64,000 nucleotides of DNA from Enterococcus thailandicus (GTDB lineage Bacteria; Bacillota; Bacilli; Lactobacillales; Enterococcaceae): assembly GCF_001886265.1 (NCBI RefSeq), contig NZ_JXLE01000008.1, positions 1-64,000 of the forward strand, written 5' to 3'. The notes beneath the pieces were generated by a model, which worked only from the letters and a program-made list of their open reading frames with translations, was not told the DNA's origin and did not search any database. Below are positions 17,453 to 26,256 of the stretch, in pieces (the stretch's first letter is position 1; every line of letters starts with the position of its first letter). A program made the translations under genes and the position numbers.

Positions 17453-18088
17453 ATGATCGAATTAAAAAAAGTAAGTAAAACATTTGGTAAAAAACAAGTA
17501 ATCAAAGAGTTAGATTTAGTCATTGCTGATGGTAAGACATTAGCTATCGTTGGTCCTTCTGGTGGTGGGAAGACAACCCTCCTTCGTGTATTAGCTGGAC
17601 TTGAAAAAGTAGATAGTGGTGAGTTTTATTTAGATCAAGAACCATTTAACCCAGCGGAACTAAAAAATCGGGAACAAGTGGTAGGCGTTGTATTCCAAGA
17701 TTTTCAATTATTCCCACATTTAAGTATTTTCGATAACATCACTTTAGCGCCTAAGAATGTGTTAAAACAGCCAAAAGAAGTGTATACCAAAAAGGCAAAA
17801 GAGCTGGCAGAGTCTTTAGGTATCAGTGATTTATTAGACAGCTATCCTTTCCAATTGTCAGGTGGGCAAAAGCAACGTGTTGCAATCGCACGCGCGTTAG
17901 CTATGAATCCCAGAGTGTTAGCTTATGATGAGCCAACAAGTGCACTAGACCCTGAGTTGCGTCAACAAGTTGAAAAGTTGATTGTATCTCTGAAAGAAGA
18001 AGGTGTAACTCAAATTATTGTGACCCATGATTTAGTTTTTGCAGAAAATGTGAGCGATCAGTTATTAAAAGTAACACCAAACCAGTAA
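17453..18088 (+). CDS. Amino-acid ABC transporter ATP-binding protein (GlnQ-like)
   Basis: This 211-residue ABC ATPase has Walker A GPSGGGKTT (near residue 34), the signature LSGGQKQRVAIARAL (near 135), Walker B VLAYDEPTSALD and the switch histidine in IVTHDL. It is about 30 residues shorter than typical GlnQ/HisP proteins, ending soon after the H-loop. The start is 11 bp after the permease stop, with AGGAGG. It energises amino-acid import with the neighbouring permease and lipoprotein. Confidence 0.94.
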   Translation: MIELKKVSKTFGKKQVIKELDLVIADGKTLAIVGPSGGGKTTLLRVLAGLEKVDSGEFYLDQEPFNPAELKNREQVVGVVFQDFQLFPHLSIFDNITLAPKNVLKQPKEVYTKKAKELAESLGISDLLDSYPFQLSGGQKQRVAIARALAMNPRVLAYDEPTSALDPELRQQVEKLIVSLKEEGVTQIIVTHDLVFAENVSDQLLKVTPNQ

Positions 18089-18108
18089 AAGAAAGGGAGA
18101 AAAAATAG

Positions 18109-18921
18109 ATGAAAAAATTTACTCAGGCATTATTTTTAGTTCTTTTTATTTTACTCGGACTTTCTGGTTGTGGACGAAAGCCAACAGAAGACAGTTGGGC
18201 GACAATCAATCAAGAAAAAGAAATCACGATTGGCTTAGACGATACATTTGTTCCGATGGGGTTTCGTGATAAAGATGGTAAGTTAACTGGCTTTGATATC
18301 GAGTTAGCTAAAGCTGTGTTTAAAGAATATGGAATCAAGGTCAACTTTCAACCGATTGACTGGTCAATGAAGGAGTTTGAGTTGACTAATGGAACGATTG
18401 ATCTGATTTGGAATGGCTATTCCAAAACCCCTGCACGTGAAAAAAAAGTACAGTTTACACAACCTTACATGGAAAACATGCAAGTTTTAATAACGCCTAA
18501 AAGTTCTAAAATCACAAGTTTTGCAGACATGAAGGGGAAGATTCTAGGTGCTCAAAATGGTTCATCAGGTTACGATGTCTTTACGAAGCAACCGGAAGTC
18601 CTAAAAGATTATGTTAAAAACAAGGAAGCTGTTCTATATGATAGCTTTAATGAAGCATTGATTGATTTGAGAAGTGGTCGAATTGATGGTTTATTAATGG
18701 ATCGTGTGTATGCAAATTATTATTTGAAACAAAAAAATCAATTGCAAGATTATCACATTTTAACTGGAGATTATGCAAGCGAGGATTTTGCAGTAGGGGC
18801 GAGAAAATCAGATCAGACATTAGTGACAAAAATCAATCAGGCGTTTGATCAACTAGAAGCCTCAGGTGAGTTTCAGAAACTGTCACAGCGATGGTTTGGG
18901 GAAGATGTGACGCCAAAATGA
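18109..18921 (+). CDS. Amino-acid ABC transporter substrate-binding lipoprotein
   Basis: The 270-residue protein has a lipoprotein signal (lipobox LSGC, cysteine near residue 21) and the SBP_bac_3 fold. ITIGLDDTFVPMGFRDKDG begins the first lobe and the segment GFDIELAKAV follows. It would capture the amino acid outside the membrane for the permease and ATPase encoded upstream. Ligand identity is not determinable from sequence here. It is the last gene of the T-box operon, followed by a terminator. Confidence 0.93.
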   Translation: MKKFTQALFLVLFILLGLSGCGRKPTEDSWATINQEKEITIGLDDTFVPMGFRDKDGKLTGFDIELAKAVFKEYGIKVNFQPIDWSMKEFELTNGTIDLIWNGYSKTPAREKKVQFTQPYMENMQVLITPKSSKITSFADMKGKILGAQNGSSGYDVFTKQPEVLKDYVKNKEAVLYDSFNEALIDLRSGRIDGLLMDRVYANYYLKQKNQLQDYHILTGDYASEDFAVGARKSDQTLVTKINQAFDQLEASGEFQKLSQRWFGEDVTPK

Positions 18922-18932
18922 CTAAATGAAAG

Positions 18933-18975
18933 ATAGTTTAAGAAATCAGTAACGGGGTTTCTTGAGCTATTTTTT
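18933..18975 (+). terminator. Terminator of the T-box amino-acid transporter operon
   Basis: ATAGTTTAAGAAATC pairs imperfectly with GGTTTCTTGAGCTAT, followed by a T-run at 18970-18975. Confidence 0.75.
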
Positions 18976-19148
18976 ATTTAAGTAAGTAAATATAAAGAAA
19001 CAGAAGAGAAGGTTACCCTATAAAAAAGGAACACTGGTATGTGAAGATAAGAGCAGGTATGCGTCCGTTTGGATCACTCATGTTTTTTTATAAATGTAAA
19101 AAAGAATGTTATCATAAATGAGACATATTTTTACGGAGGAACAGTTTA

Positions 19149-20495
19149 ATGAAAAAGGGTGTAGGGTATTTAGTATGTGTGACGTTGCTGTCAACAACGA
19201 TGTTAGCAACGATGTTAGCAACGATGTTAGCAACGACAAGTGTTCTTGCTGAAGAAACAATTGATACAACGACGAATACAACAATGAATAAGCAGACGAT
19301 AATGTCTACTTATACGGAGGAACAAACGAAAAGTAGTACAGTTACAGAGGAAGACCAAGTGAATGAAGAAGTTCAGACAACTATTGTCAATGGGGAACAA
19401 GTAACTGTTGAGCCACCAGTCAAAGAAGGTCAAGCTGAGGCAGAGGCAACGGAGGCACCAAAAGAAGAGTTGCAAGAAGGTGGATCAAGTCTTTATGCGC
19501 GAAGTGCGATTCAAAGTTCTGTTCAAACATTTCCGATGTATCGTTTATTCAATCCCTATAGTGGGGAACATTTTTACACAAGAGATACTGGTGAGCGTGA
19601 TAAACTGAGAAAAATTGGCTGGAACTATGAAGGAGTCGGCTGGCAAGCGCCAACAACTGGTGCACCTGTTTATCGTTTGTACAACCGTTACAATGGGGAA
19701 CATTTTTACACGCTAAATGCGAAAGAGCGCGACAATATCACTAAATATGGTTGGAAGTATGAAGGCATTGGTTGGTACTCTTACACTGGCACAAATGGAA
19801 TCCCCGTTAGCCGTCTGTATAGTAAACGGGTCAACTGGCATCATTACACGCTAGACGAAAAAGAGAAAAATGTGATTAGTAAACAAGGCTGGAACTATGA
19901 AGGTGTAGGTTGGTATGCGGTAGGGAATGGCCAACAAACGAATGATGACTATAAGTTTCTTGGTGTGAAAAATTACAACCAATACGCTTTAGGTGCACCA
20001 AGCGGTTGTGAGGGTGCTTCATTACTGCAAGCTTTACAATACAAAGGGAAAATCACTAACTGGAGCTTAACTCAATTTTTAAATACGATTCCTAAATCTA
20101 CAAATGGAAATCCAAATACTGGTTTTGTTGGCAGTCCTTTTGTAGAAAATTCTTGGACCTATTCCGCAATCTATCCTGCACCATTAACAACTTGGGGACA
20201 AAAGTATGGCAATGTTCAAAACATTTCTGGAAGTTCGATGAATATTCTTTTAAATGAAGTGAAAAGCGGGAACCCAGTTGTTGCTTGGGTAACGATTAAT
20301 TTCCAACCGATACGCTGGGGCAACTGGAATTTTGGGGTAGCAGCCAATAATAATCACGCAGTAACACTCGATGGCTACAACAAGGGCAGTAATCAAGTTC
20401 ATGTTTCTGATCCAATCAGTGGCTCCTATTGGCTAAGCCGAACAACATTTGAGAATATTTACAATGCAAGAAAATATGCAGTAGTTGTAAAATAA
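19149..20495 (+). CDS. Secreted protein with three DUF5648-type repeats and a C39-like peptidase domain
   Basis: The 448-residue protein has a signal peptide (cleavage near residue 34), an acidic, threonine-rich spacer to about 125 and three repeats of ~43 residues (129-165, 174-209, 220-255), each of the form YRLYN-GEHFYT-ER-GW-YEGIGW. The C-terminal domain (about 268-448) is of the Peptidase_C39_2 type. The likely catalytic set is C287 (GAPSGCEGAS), H403 (NNHAVTLDGY) and D421 (HVSDPISG). No LPxTG is present, so it is secreted or held by the repeats. It may be a cell-wall-associated cysteine peptidase; the substrate is unknown. The ATG follows ACGGAGGA. Confidence 0.85.
   Translation: MKKGVGYLVCVTLLSTTMLATMLATMLATTSVLAEETIDTTTNTTMNKQTIMSTYTEEQTKSSTVTEEDQVNEEVQTTIVNGEQVTVEPPVKEGQAEAEATEAPKEELQEGGSSLYARSAIQSSVQTFPMYRLFNPYSGEHFYTRDTGERDKLRKIGWNYEGVGWQAPTTGAPVYRLYNRYNGEHFYTLNAKERDNITKYGWKYEGIGWYSYTGTNGIPVSRLYSKRVNWHHYTLDEKEKNVISKQGWNYEGVGWYAVGNGQQTNDDYKFLGVKNYNQYALGAPSGCEGASLLQALQYKGKITNWSLTQFLNTIPKSTNGNPNTGFVGSPFVENSWTYSAIYPAPLTTWGQKYGNVQNISGSSMNILLNEVKSGNPVVAWVTINFQPIRWGNWNFGVAANNNHAVTLDGYNKGSNQVHVSDPISGSYWLSRTTFENIYNARKYAVVVK
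19201..19236 (+). repeat. Three copies of a 12-bp tandem repeat inside the signal peptide
   Basis: TGTTAGCAACGA occurs three times without interruption and encodes MLAT repeats in the hydrophobic core of the signal peptide. Changes in copy number would stay in frame and lengthen or shorten the h-region by four residues each. Confidence 0.95.
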
Positions 20496-20556
20496 GTAAA
20501 AGACAAGACAGGGACAAAATTAAAATCCAGCCGTTCTTAACACATTTTCCAATTTA

Positions 20557-20603
20557 AAAAACGCCTAAAATTATCGTTTTCAAAACGAATTTTGGGCGTT
20601 TTT
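20557..20603 (+). terminator. Terminator of the C39-like gene
   Basis: AAAAACGCCTAAAATT pairs with AATTTTGGGCGTTTTT. The inner part CGTTTT/AAAACG extends the stem. A T-run follows. Confidence 0.85.
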
Positions 20604-20862
20604 CTATTTAGGTTACTTTTGTTCCAGTCCAATTCTTTTATGAATTAGCCACCTGATTGAAAATAAAAAAATGAAAGTTAAAAGGCAATCTCTTGAAAAT
20701 GAGCAGGAGAATGGTTATAGTTTGTGGATTTATTTCCAGAAGGGAATAGGAAGGTAACGCATTTGAAGCAACTAATATATGATAATTAGCTACTTTTCTA
20801 AAGAAAAACAAGGATTGACTTTGAAGGCTTTTTTTCTATTATAAAGAGAAGGGGGGGAGTAC
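20604..20862 (+). promoter_or_regulatory. Leader of the sigma-54 activator gene
   Basis: A sigma-A type promoter is visible as TTGACT (20815-20820), a 16-bp spacer and TATTAT (20837-20842), only about 20 bp before the ATG at 20863 with its AAGGGGGGGAG ribosome binding site. The rest of this stretch shows nothing I can assign. Confidence 0.6.
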
Positions 20863-23634
20863 ATGAAAGAAGAATTGTTGAATTATTTGAAGAACCAAAC
20901 GGCATTTCTCAATTTGAATGATTTAAGTGATATCTTCACTGCTTCAAAGTTGGCTGAAATATTTAAAGTGAAACGAAATACAGTTAGCCAATATTTAAAT
21001 CTTATGACAGAAACTGGTGAGTTAGTGAAGATAAATTCACGCCCAGTTTATTATTTTCACAAAGAAGCATTCGAAAAACAGTTTTTTACTTTGCGCACAA
21101 ACTATTATGAAAGCGCTAAACAAATTTTATCTGAGCAACCCTTGTTTGGTAAAAAACAAGATTTATTTTCTCTTCTAATCGGTCACGATAAGAGTTTGCA
21201 TCAAGTAATTGAACAAATCAAAGCAGCGCTTAACTATCCTGATGGTGGATTACCTGTCTTGATTAATGGAGAAAGTGGTACAGGAAAAAGCTATTTGGTT
21301 AAATTGATTCATCATTACTGTATCCAAAATGATCTTATCGCAGAAGACGCACCTTTTGTGACATTGAATTGTGCACAATATGCGAATAATCCTGAACTTC
21401 TGACTAGTAATCTTTTTGGACATGTGAGAGGGGCTTACACTGGGGCGGATGACGATCGCAAAGGCGCATTTGAATTAGCAAATGGCGGGATTTTATTTTT
21501 AGATGAAGTGCATCGCTTGACTGCTGAAGGTCAAGAAAAATTATTTACTTATTTAGATCAGCATTTAATTTATCGAATGGGAGATACAAGTAATCCAATT
21601 AATGTTCAAACAAGGTTATTTTTTGCAACAACAGAAGAGCTAACTAGTAATTTCTTAAATACATTTATTCGGCGAATCCCGATCCAAGTGACAATTCCTT
21701 CACTACAACAGCGAGAGAAGAATGAACGAGTCGAGTTAATTTATTCTTTTCTGATTAATGAACAAACAAAAATCAAACGCGATCTTTTGATTAGTGGTCA
21801 AACACTTGAATTACTGGCTAATGGAAAATTTAAAGGGAATATTGGGGAATTAAAAAATATTATTAAGGTCATGGTGGCTAAAGCTTTCTCTGAATCGATG
21901 AAAGAACAGCCAATCAAATTGACCATTTATCAGCTACCAGAAAGATTGTTTTCGCAACATAGTTACAACTTACAAACATCATTTCCAGAAGAAATAGTCA
22001 TTCATAGTGAATCTAAAGTAGAACATTTAATGATGCCAAATACGCATAATCAAAAAAAAGTGGATGACTTTTTATCAACTATCATTTTAGAATATCAAAA
22101 ATCTAACGGGCATTTGAACGAGTGCCATTTAAAATTAAAAGAAATAGTTGATCGGTTATTTGACTATTTGCTATTTAAAACAGACCGTAACCAAAAACAT
22201 GAGACATTGCTATACCTAACTCAATATGTTCGTGAAACTTTTCAACAAATGGAAAATGCTTATCAGATAAAGTTTAACGGAAATAGTGTATACGCAGTTG
22301 GCTATTATTTATTTCAACGTGGTGCTAGTCGTTGGATACCTGAGGATCGACAGATTATGGGATTAGTCTATCAACTGGAAGCACAGCTCTTGGAAGCCTA
22401 TCCAGCAAGCTATCATTATGTTGAAAGAATACTTGAGTTATGCAAACCAAAGGTCGATATTGAAGTATCAGTAATGGATCGAATCGTTCTGACCCTATAT
22501 TTAAAAAAAGCAGATTGGACCAAAAAACAGGGAATACCGAAAGCAATTATTGTCGCCCATGGTTATGCGACAGCTAGTAGTATTGCAAATGTTGCGAACC
22601 GTTTTTTAGAACATAATATTTTTGAATCATTTGATATGTCTTTAGATGTAACGCCACAGCAAATTGCAGAAGAAATCCTAGTATACAGTGAAAACAATGA
22701 TATTTCTAATGGACTAGTCATTTTAGTGGATATGGGCAGCCTCAAAGAGATCTATCAGTATTTTCCGAAGCAAATCAATGTACCAATTGTCATTATGAAC
22801 AATGTGACAACGCCACTAGCGATTTTAGTAGGTGAAAACATTAAGAACCAACGAACTTTAAATGAAATTGCAAGTGAGTCTGTTGATAAAGTACATTTTG
22901 ATTGGGAAATCATCTATCCAGAGGAAAATCGACCAAAAGCCTTGTTAACCACTTGTCAAACAGGTATAGGAACGGCAACTAAGATTAGTCAGTTATTAGA
23001 AAAAAGTTTACCTAATTCCTGCAAACTAAAAATTTTGCCACAAGAATATCGGATTTTAAATGAAAGAAAAGTAAATGAGATTGTTTTTTCTGTTTATGAC
23101 GTCTTAGGGATTATTGGTACAGATGATCCAGCAATTGAAGGTGTAGCATACCTATCTTTAGAAGAACTGATTTCAGGAGATGAGCATCAGAAATTGAATG
23201 AGTGGCTAAGTCAAGTGATGACACCAGAAGAAAAGCAGATTTTTAATACAAACATCGTCCGCAATTTTTCATTAGAAAGAGTGATTGATTCAGTCACGAT
23301 TCTTGATACGGATAAAGTGATGAGTGAAATTGATTTATTTATACGCGACCTGGAATTAGTTAACTTGATTCAGTTATCAAATGCAAAAAAATTAGCACTA
23401 TATGTCCATGTTAGCTGTCTGATTGAGCGTTTGATTCGAAATATCCCAATCGAAACTTATGAAGGACCCTTGGTATTTGATCAGTGTCAAAAGGAACGCT
23501 TGAAGAGCCTTAAGAAAGCTTTTAGTGTCATTGAACGTGATTATAGTGTCGTGATTCCAGATTCTGAAGTTGCTTATATTTTTGATATCGTCTATAGAAA
23601 CACGGACACCTCAATGAAAACTGAAGAATTTTAG
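20863..23634 (+). CDS. LevR-type sigma-54-dependent transcriptional activator with PRD and PTS domains (GfrR-like)
   Basis: This 923-residue activator has an N-terminal winged helix (about 1-60), an AAA+ domain (about 105-345) with Walker A GESGTGKS (136-143), the sigma-54 contact loop GAYTGA (190-195, variant of GAFTGA) and Walker B LFLDE (211-215). A first PTS regulation domain, an EIIA-Man-like domain (AHGYATASS), an EIIB-like segment with a cysteine (TTCQTGIGTA) and a C-terminal PRD follow. PTS phosphorylation of the PRDs should gate activity. A canonical -24/-12 promoter lies directly after its stop codon, so it must drive the PTS operon that follows. Confidence 0.93.
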   Translation: MKEELLNYLKNQTAFLNLNDLSDIFTASKLAEIFKVKRNTVSQYLNLMTETGELVKINSRPVYYFHKEAFEKQFFTLRTNYYESAKQILSEQPLFGKKQDLFSLLIGHDKSLHQVIEQIKAALNYPDGGLPVLINGESGTGKSYLVKLIHHYCIQNDLIAEDAPFVTLNCAQYANNPELLTSNLFGHVRGAYTGADDDRKGAFELANGGILFLDEVHRLTAEGQEKLFTYLDQHLIYRMGDTSNPINVQTRLFFATTEELTSNFLNTFIRRIPIQVTIPSLQQREKNERVELIYSFLINEQTKIKRDLLISGQTLELLANGKFKGNIGELKNIIKVMVAKAFSESMKEQPIKLTIYQLPERLFSQHSYNLQTSFPEEIVIHSESKVEHLMMPNTHNQKKVDDFLSTIILEYQKSNGHLNECHLKLKEIVDRLFDYLLFKTDRNQKHETLLYLTQYVRETFQQMENAYQIKFNGNSVYAVGYYLFQRGASRWIPEDRQIMGLVYQLEAQLLEAYPASYHYVERILELCKPKVDIEVSVMDRIVLTLYLKKADWTKKQGIPKAIIVAHGYATASSIANVANRFLEHNIFESFDMSLDVTPQQIAEEILVYSENNDISNGLVILVDMGSLKEIYQYFPKQINVPIVIMNNVTTPLAILVGENIKNQRTLNEIASESVDKVHFDWEIIYPEENRPKALLTTCQTGIGTATKISQLLEKSLPNSCKLKILPQEYRILNERKVNEIVFSVYDVLGIIGTDDPAIEGVAYLSLEELISGDEHQKLNEWLSQVMTPEEKQIFNTNIVRNFSLERVIDSVTILDTDKVMSEIDLFIRDLELVNLIQLSNAKKLALYVHVSCLIERLIRNIPIETYEGPLVFDQCQKERLKSLKKAFSVIERDYSVVIPDSEVAYIFDIVYRNTDTSMKTEEF

Positions 23635-23640
23635 AAAAGT

Positions 23641-23676
23641 AAGCAGTACGCCACTAAAGTTGGCACGCTGCTTGCT
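23641..23676 (+). promoter_or_regulatory. Sigma-54 (-24/-12) promoter embedded in a hairpin
   Basis: TGGCAC (23661-23666), five bases, then TTGCT (23672-23676) match the sigma-54 consensus TGGCAC-N5-TTGC exactly. The same bases form the right arm of an inverted repeat: AAGCAGTACGCC (23641-23652) against GGCACGCTGCTT (23662-23673), with a T-rich stretch after it. It lies between the activator stop codon and the EIIA gene. Confidence 0.92.
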
Positions 23677-23712
23677 TTTATTTAACTGTAAAGGACGGAG
23701 AGGTGAACATTA

Positions 23713-24129
23713 TTGAAAAGAAAGCTGATTTTAGCATCACATGGAAAGTTAGCATCGGGGATAAAATCTTCTTTGGATTTGATTTGTGGAGAAAAAGAAA
23801 TTGAAACACTAGATTGCTACTTGAGTGAAGAGTTTAATTTAGAAAAAGAAGTCAAAAAAATAATGGAACGTCACCAAGATCATCAGTTAGTAGTTGTGAC
23901 GGATTTATTTGGTGGGAGTGTGAACAATGAATTTTTAACGTATATTCAACAAGACAATTTTTATTTAGTTACAGGAATGAATTTACCTTTTTTAATTGAG
24001 TTAACTATGCAGTTTCAAATAACAGAATCACTCTCAAGTTTAATTAAAGAAACTTTAGAGAAAACGAAACAAACGATTCTGTTTTGTAATTCATTAATCA
24101 GCAACGAAGTAGAGGAAGAAGAGTTTTAA
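23713..24129 (+). CDS. PTS EIIA, mannose family (GfrA-like)
   Basis: The 138-residue cytosolic EIIA-Man domain has its phosphorylated histidine at residue 10 in LILASHGKLASG. It accepts phosphate from HPr and passes it to EIIB. It starts at TTG 23713 behind GGAGAGGTGA. First gene of the sigma-54-driven operon of EIIA, EIIB, EIIC, EIID and two deglycase-like enzymes. Confidence 0.92.
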   Translation: MKRKLILASHGKLASGIKSSLDLICGEKEIETLDCYLSEEFNLEKEVKKIMERHQDHQLVVVTDLFGGSVNNEFLTYIQQDNFYLVTGMNLPFLIELTMQFQITESLSSLIKETLEKTKQTILFCNSLISNEVEEEEF

Positions 24130-24155
24130 ATCATTAAATAAATGGAGGAAAAATA

Positions 24156-24626
24156 ATGATTTTATTAACAAGAGTGGATCACCGTTTATTACATGGACAA
24201 GTGGCATTTTCTTGGACACAAGGGTTGGGGGCAGATTGTATTTTGATTGCAAATGATGATGTACCAACAAATGAAATTCGGAAAACGACAATCAAGTTAG
24301 CTAAACCACAAGGAGTAAAGTTGGTTATCAAAAATATCGAAGATTCAATTTCAGCATTACAAAGTGGTGTGACAGATAAGTACAAACTTTTTATTGTAGT
24401 GGAGTCAATTGCTGATGCCAAGAAATTAGCAGAAGGCTATCCAGAAATCAAAAAAATCAATTTGGGTGGAATCAAAGCAAAAGAAGGAACGCGAAGTCTG
24501 GGTAAGGCAGTCAATGTTTTACCGGAAGAAGAAGATCTATTAGCAGAAATGGTCGATAAAGGAATCGAAGTAGAAATACGACAAGTACCATCTGATAAAA
24601 AAGTTATTGTTACTGAAGTTCTTTAA
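24156..24626 (+). CDS. PTS EIIB, mannose family (GfrB-like)
   Basis: The 156-residue EIIB of the mannose/fructose/sorbose class has its phosphorylation-site histidine in RVDHRLLHGQV (residues 5-15). It phosphorylates the incoming sugar derivative during transport by EIIC/EIID. It starts at an ATG preceded by GGAGG. The family is diagnostic of a splinter-type PTS, distinct from the CelB-type system at the start of the window. Confidence 0.94.
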   Translation: MILLTRVDHRLLHGQVAFSWTQGLGADCILIANDDVPTNEIRKTTIKLAKPQGVKLVIKNIEDSISALQSGVTDKYKLFIVVESIADAKKLAEGYPEIKKINLGGIKAKEGTRSLGKAVNVLPEEEDLLAEMVDKGIEVEIRQVPSDKKVIVTEVL

Positions 24627-24644
24627 AAGAAAGGTTGAAGAAAA

Positions 24645-25430
24645 ATGTTCATTCAAGCAATTTTACTCGGACTCGTTGCATTTATTGCCCAGTCGGAATA
24701 TGCATTAGGAACATCATTACTGTCACGGCCAATCGTTACAGGTCTATTTACTGGACTAGTATTAGGTGATTTGAAGACTGGAATCGTTATGGGAGCTACT
24801 CTAGAATTAGCATTTATCGGTTCATTTTCTGTTGGTGCAGCGATTCCACCAGATGTTGTTACTGGTGGTGTGTTGGGAACAGCTTTCGCAATTACTGCTG
24901 ATGCGGGACCCGAAACAGCTTTGCTATTGGGCTTACCTATTGCGACATTGACTTTGATTTTAAAGAATGTCTATCTTGGCCTTTTGATTCCAATCATGAA
25001 CCAAAAAGCGGACAAATACGCTCTAGAAGGAAACTATAAAGGTATTGAGCGAATGCATTTGACTGCAGGGTTTGGTCTATCATTGATGCTAGGTTTAGTG
25101 GTCATGGTTTCATTTGTGGTGGGTAGTAAAACAATCGGTGATTTATTAAACATGATTCCTGATTTCATTCAGCATGGATTATCTGTAGCGACGGGATTGA
25201 TTCCAGCACTTGGATTTGCTATGCTCGCACGACTTTTAATCAATAAAGAAGTAGCACCGTATTTTTTCCTAGGTTTTGCTTTAGCTGCTTATCTAGAAAT
25301 TCCAGTTACTGGAATCGCAATTTTTGGCGCTATCGTAGCAGTCGTAGTTGTTAACATTATGAATGTACGTGGTAATCAAGAAAACAGTGCCCAAACTTCA
25401 ACAGGAGGGATAGTTGATGATGACTTCTAA
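24645..25430 (+). CDS. PTS EIIC, mannose family (GfrC-like)
   Basis: The 261-residue membrane subunit of the mannose-type permease begins MFIQAILLGLVAFIAQSEYA, with six or so hydrophobic segments and the family's glycine-rich GIVMGATLELAFIGSFSVGA region. It pairs with EIID to form the translocation channel. It overlaps the EIID start by 14 bp. Confidence 0.93.
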   Translation: MFIQAILLGLVAFIAQSEYALGTSLLSRPIVTGLFTGLVLGDLKTGIVMGATLELAFIGSFSVGAAIPPDVVTGGVLGTAFAITADAGPETALLLGLPIATLTLILKNVYLGLLIPIMNQKADKYALEGNYKGIERMHLTAGFGLSLMLGLVVMVSFVVGSKTIGDLLNMIPDFIQHGLSVATGLIPALGFAMLARLLINKEVAPYFFLGFALAAYLEIPVTGIAIFGAIVAVVVVNIMNVRGNQENSAQTSTGGIVDDDF

Positions 25431-26241
25431 TGAGAATAATGAGTTGAAAATCACTAAGAAAGATCTGAGCAAAGTATTTTGGCGTTCATTTCAGATGGAA
25501 TTTTCTTGGAATTATGAGCGACAAATGAATCTTGCTTATTGTTATGCAATGATTCCTATTTTGAAAAAACTTTACAAAACTAAGAACGAAATGGCCAATG
25601 CTTTGAGACGTCATTTGGAGTTTTTCAATACAACACCACACATTGTTACGCTGATTTTAGGAATCAATGCAGCGATGGAAGAAGAAAATGCCAACGATCC
25701 CAATTTTGATGTGTCCACGATTGATAATATCAAAACCTCACTTATGGGACCATTGGCAGGCATCGGCGATTCTTTCTTTTGGGGAACACTACGTTTAATT
25801 GCTACTGGTGTAGGTACTTCGTTAGCAATGCAAGGAAATATATTAGGACCTATTCTATTTATACTTATTTTCAACATACCTCATTTACTATTTCGTTATT
25901 TTGCAACATCTTGGGGATATAAATTGGGAACAGGGTTCTTAAAGAAAATTCAAGAAAATGGCATGATGGGAAGTTTGACATTGGGAGCGTCGATCATTGG
26001 TTTGATGGTAGTGGGAGGAATGACAGCTTCAATGATTGATATCAATATTCCATTAAAAATTGGCACAGGAGAAAATGCAGTAACAGTTCAAAGTATTTTT
26101 GACGATATTGTTCCTCAAATTTTATCGCTTGGCGCTTTCGGTGTGGTCTTTTACTTACTTAAAAAGGAAGTCAAAGCATTAACGATTTTATTAGGCTTAG
26201 CTATCTTTGGGATTTTTGGTTCATGGGTCGGCTTTTTTTAG
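25417..26241 (+). CDS. PTS EIID, mannose family (GfrD-like)
   Basis: The 274-residue EIID has the hallmark N-terminal region FWRSFQMEFSWNYERQM and the loop MGPLAGIGDSFFWGT, plus C-terminal membrane helices. ATG 25417 is taken as the start, seven bases behind AGGAGGG and overlapping the EIIC end; a TTG at 25414 is an alternative. It completes the mannose-type transporter. Confidence 0.93.
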   Translation: MMTSNENNELKITKKDLSKVFWRSFQMEFSWNYERQMNLAYCYAMIPILKKLYKTKNEMANALRRHLEFFNTTPHIVTLILGINAAMEEENANDPNFDVSTIDNIKTSLMGPLAGIGDSFFWGTLRLIATGVGTSLAMQGNILGPILFILIFNIPHLLFRYFATSWGYKLGTGFLKKIQENGMMGSLTLGASIIGLMVVGGMTASMIDINIPLKIGTGENAVTVQSIFDDIVPQILSLGAFGVVFYLLKKEVKALTILLGLAIFGIFGSWVGFF

Positions 26242-26256
26242 AATGGGGGAAATAAA

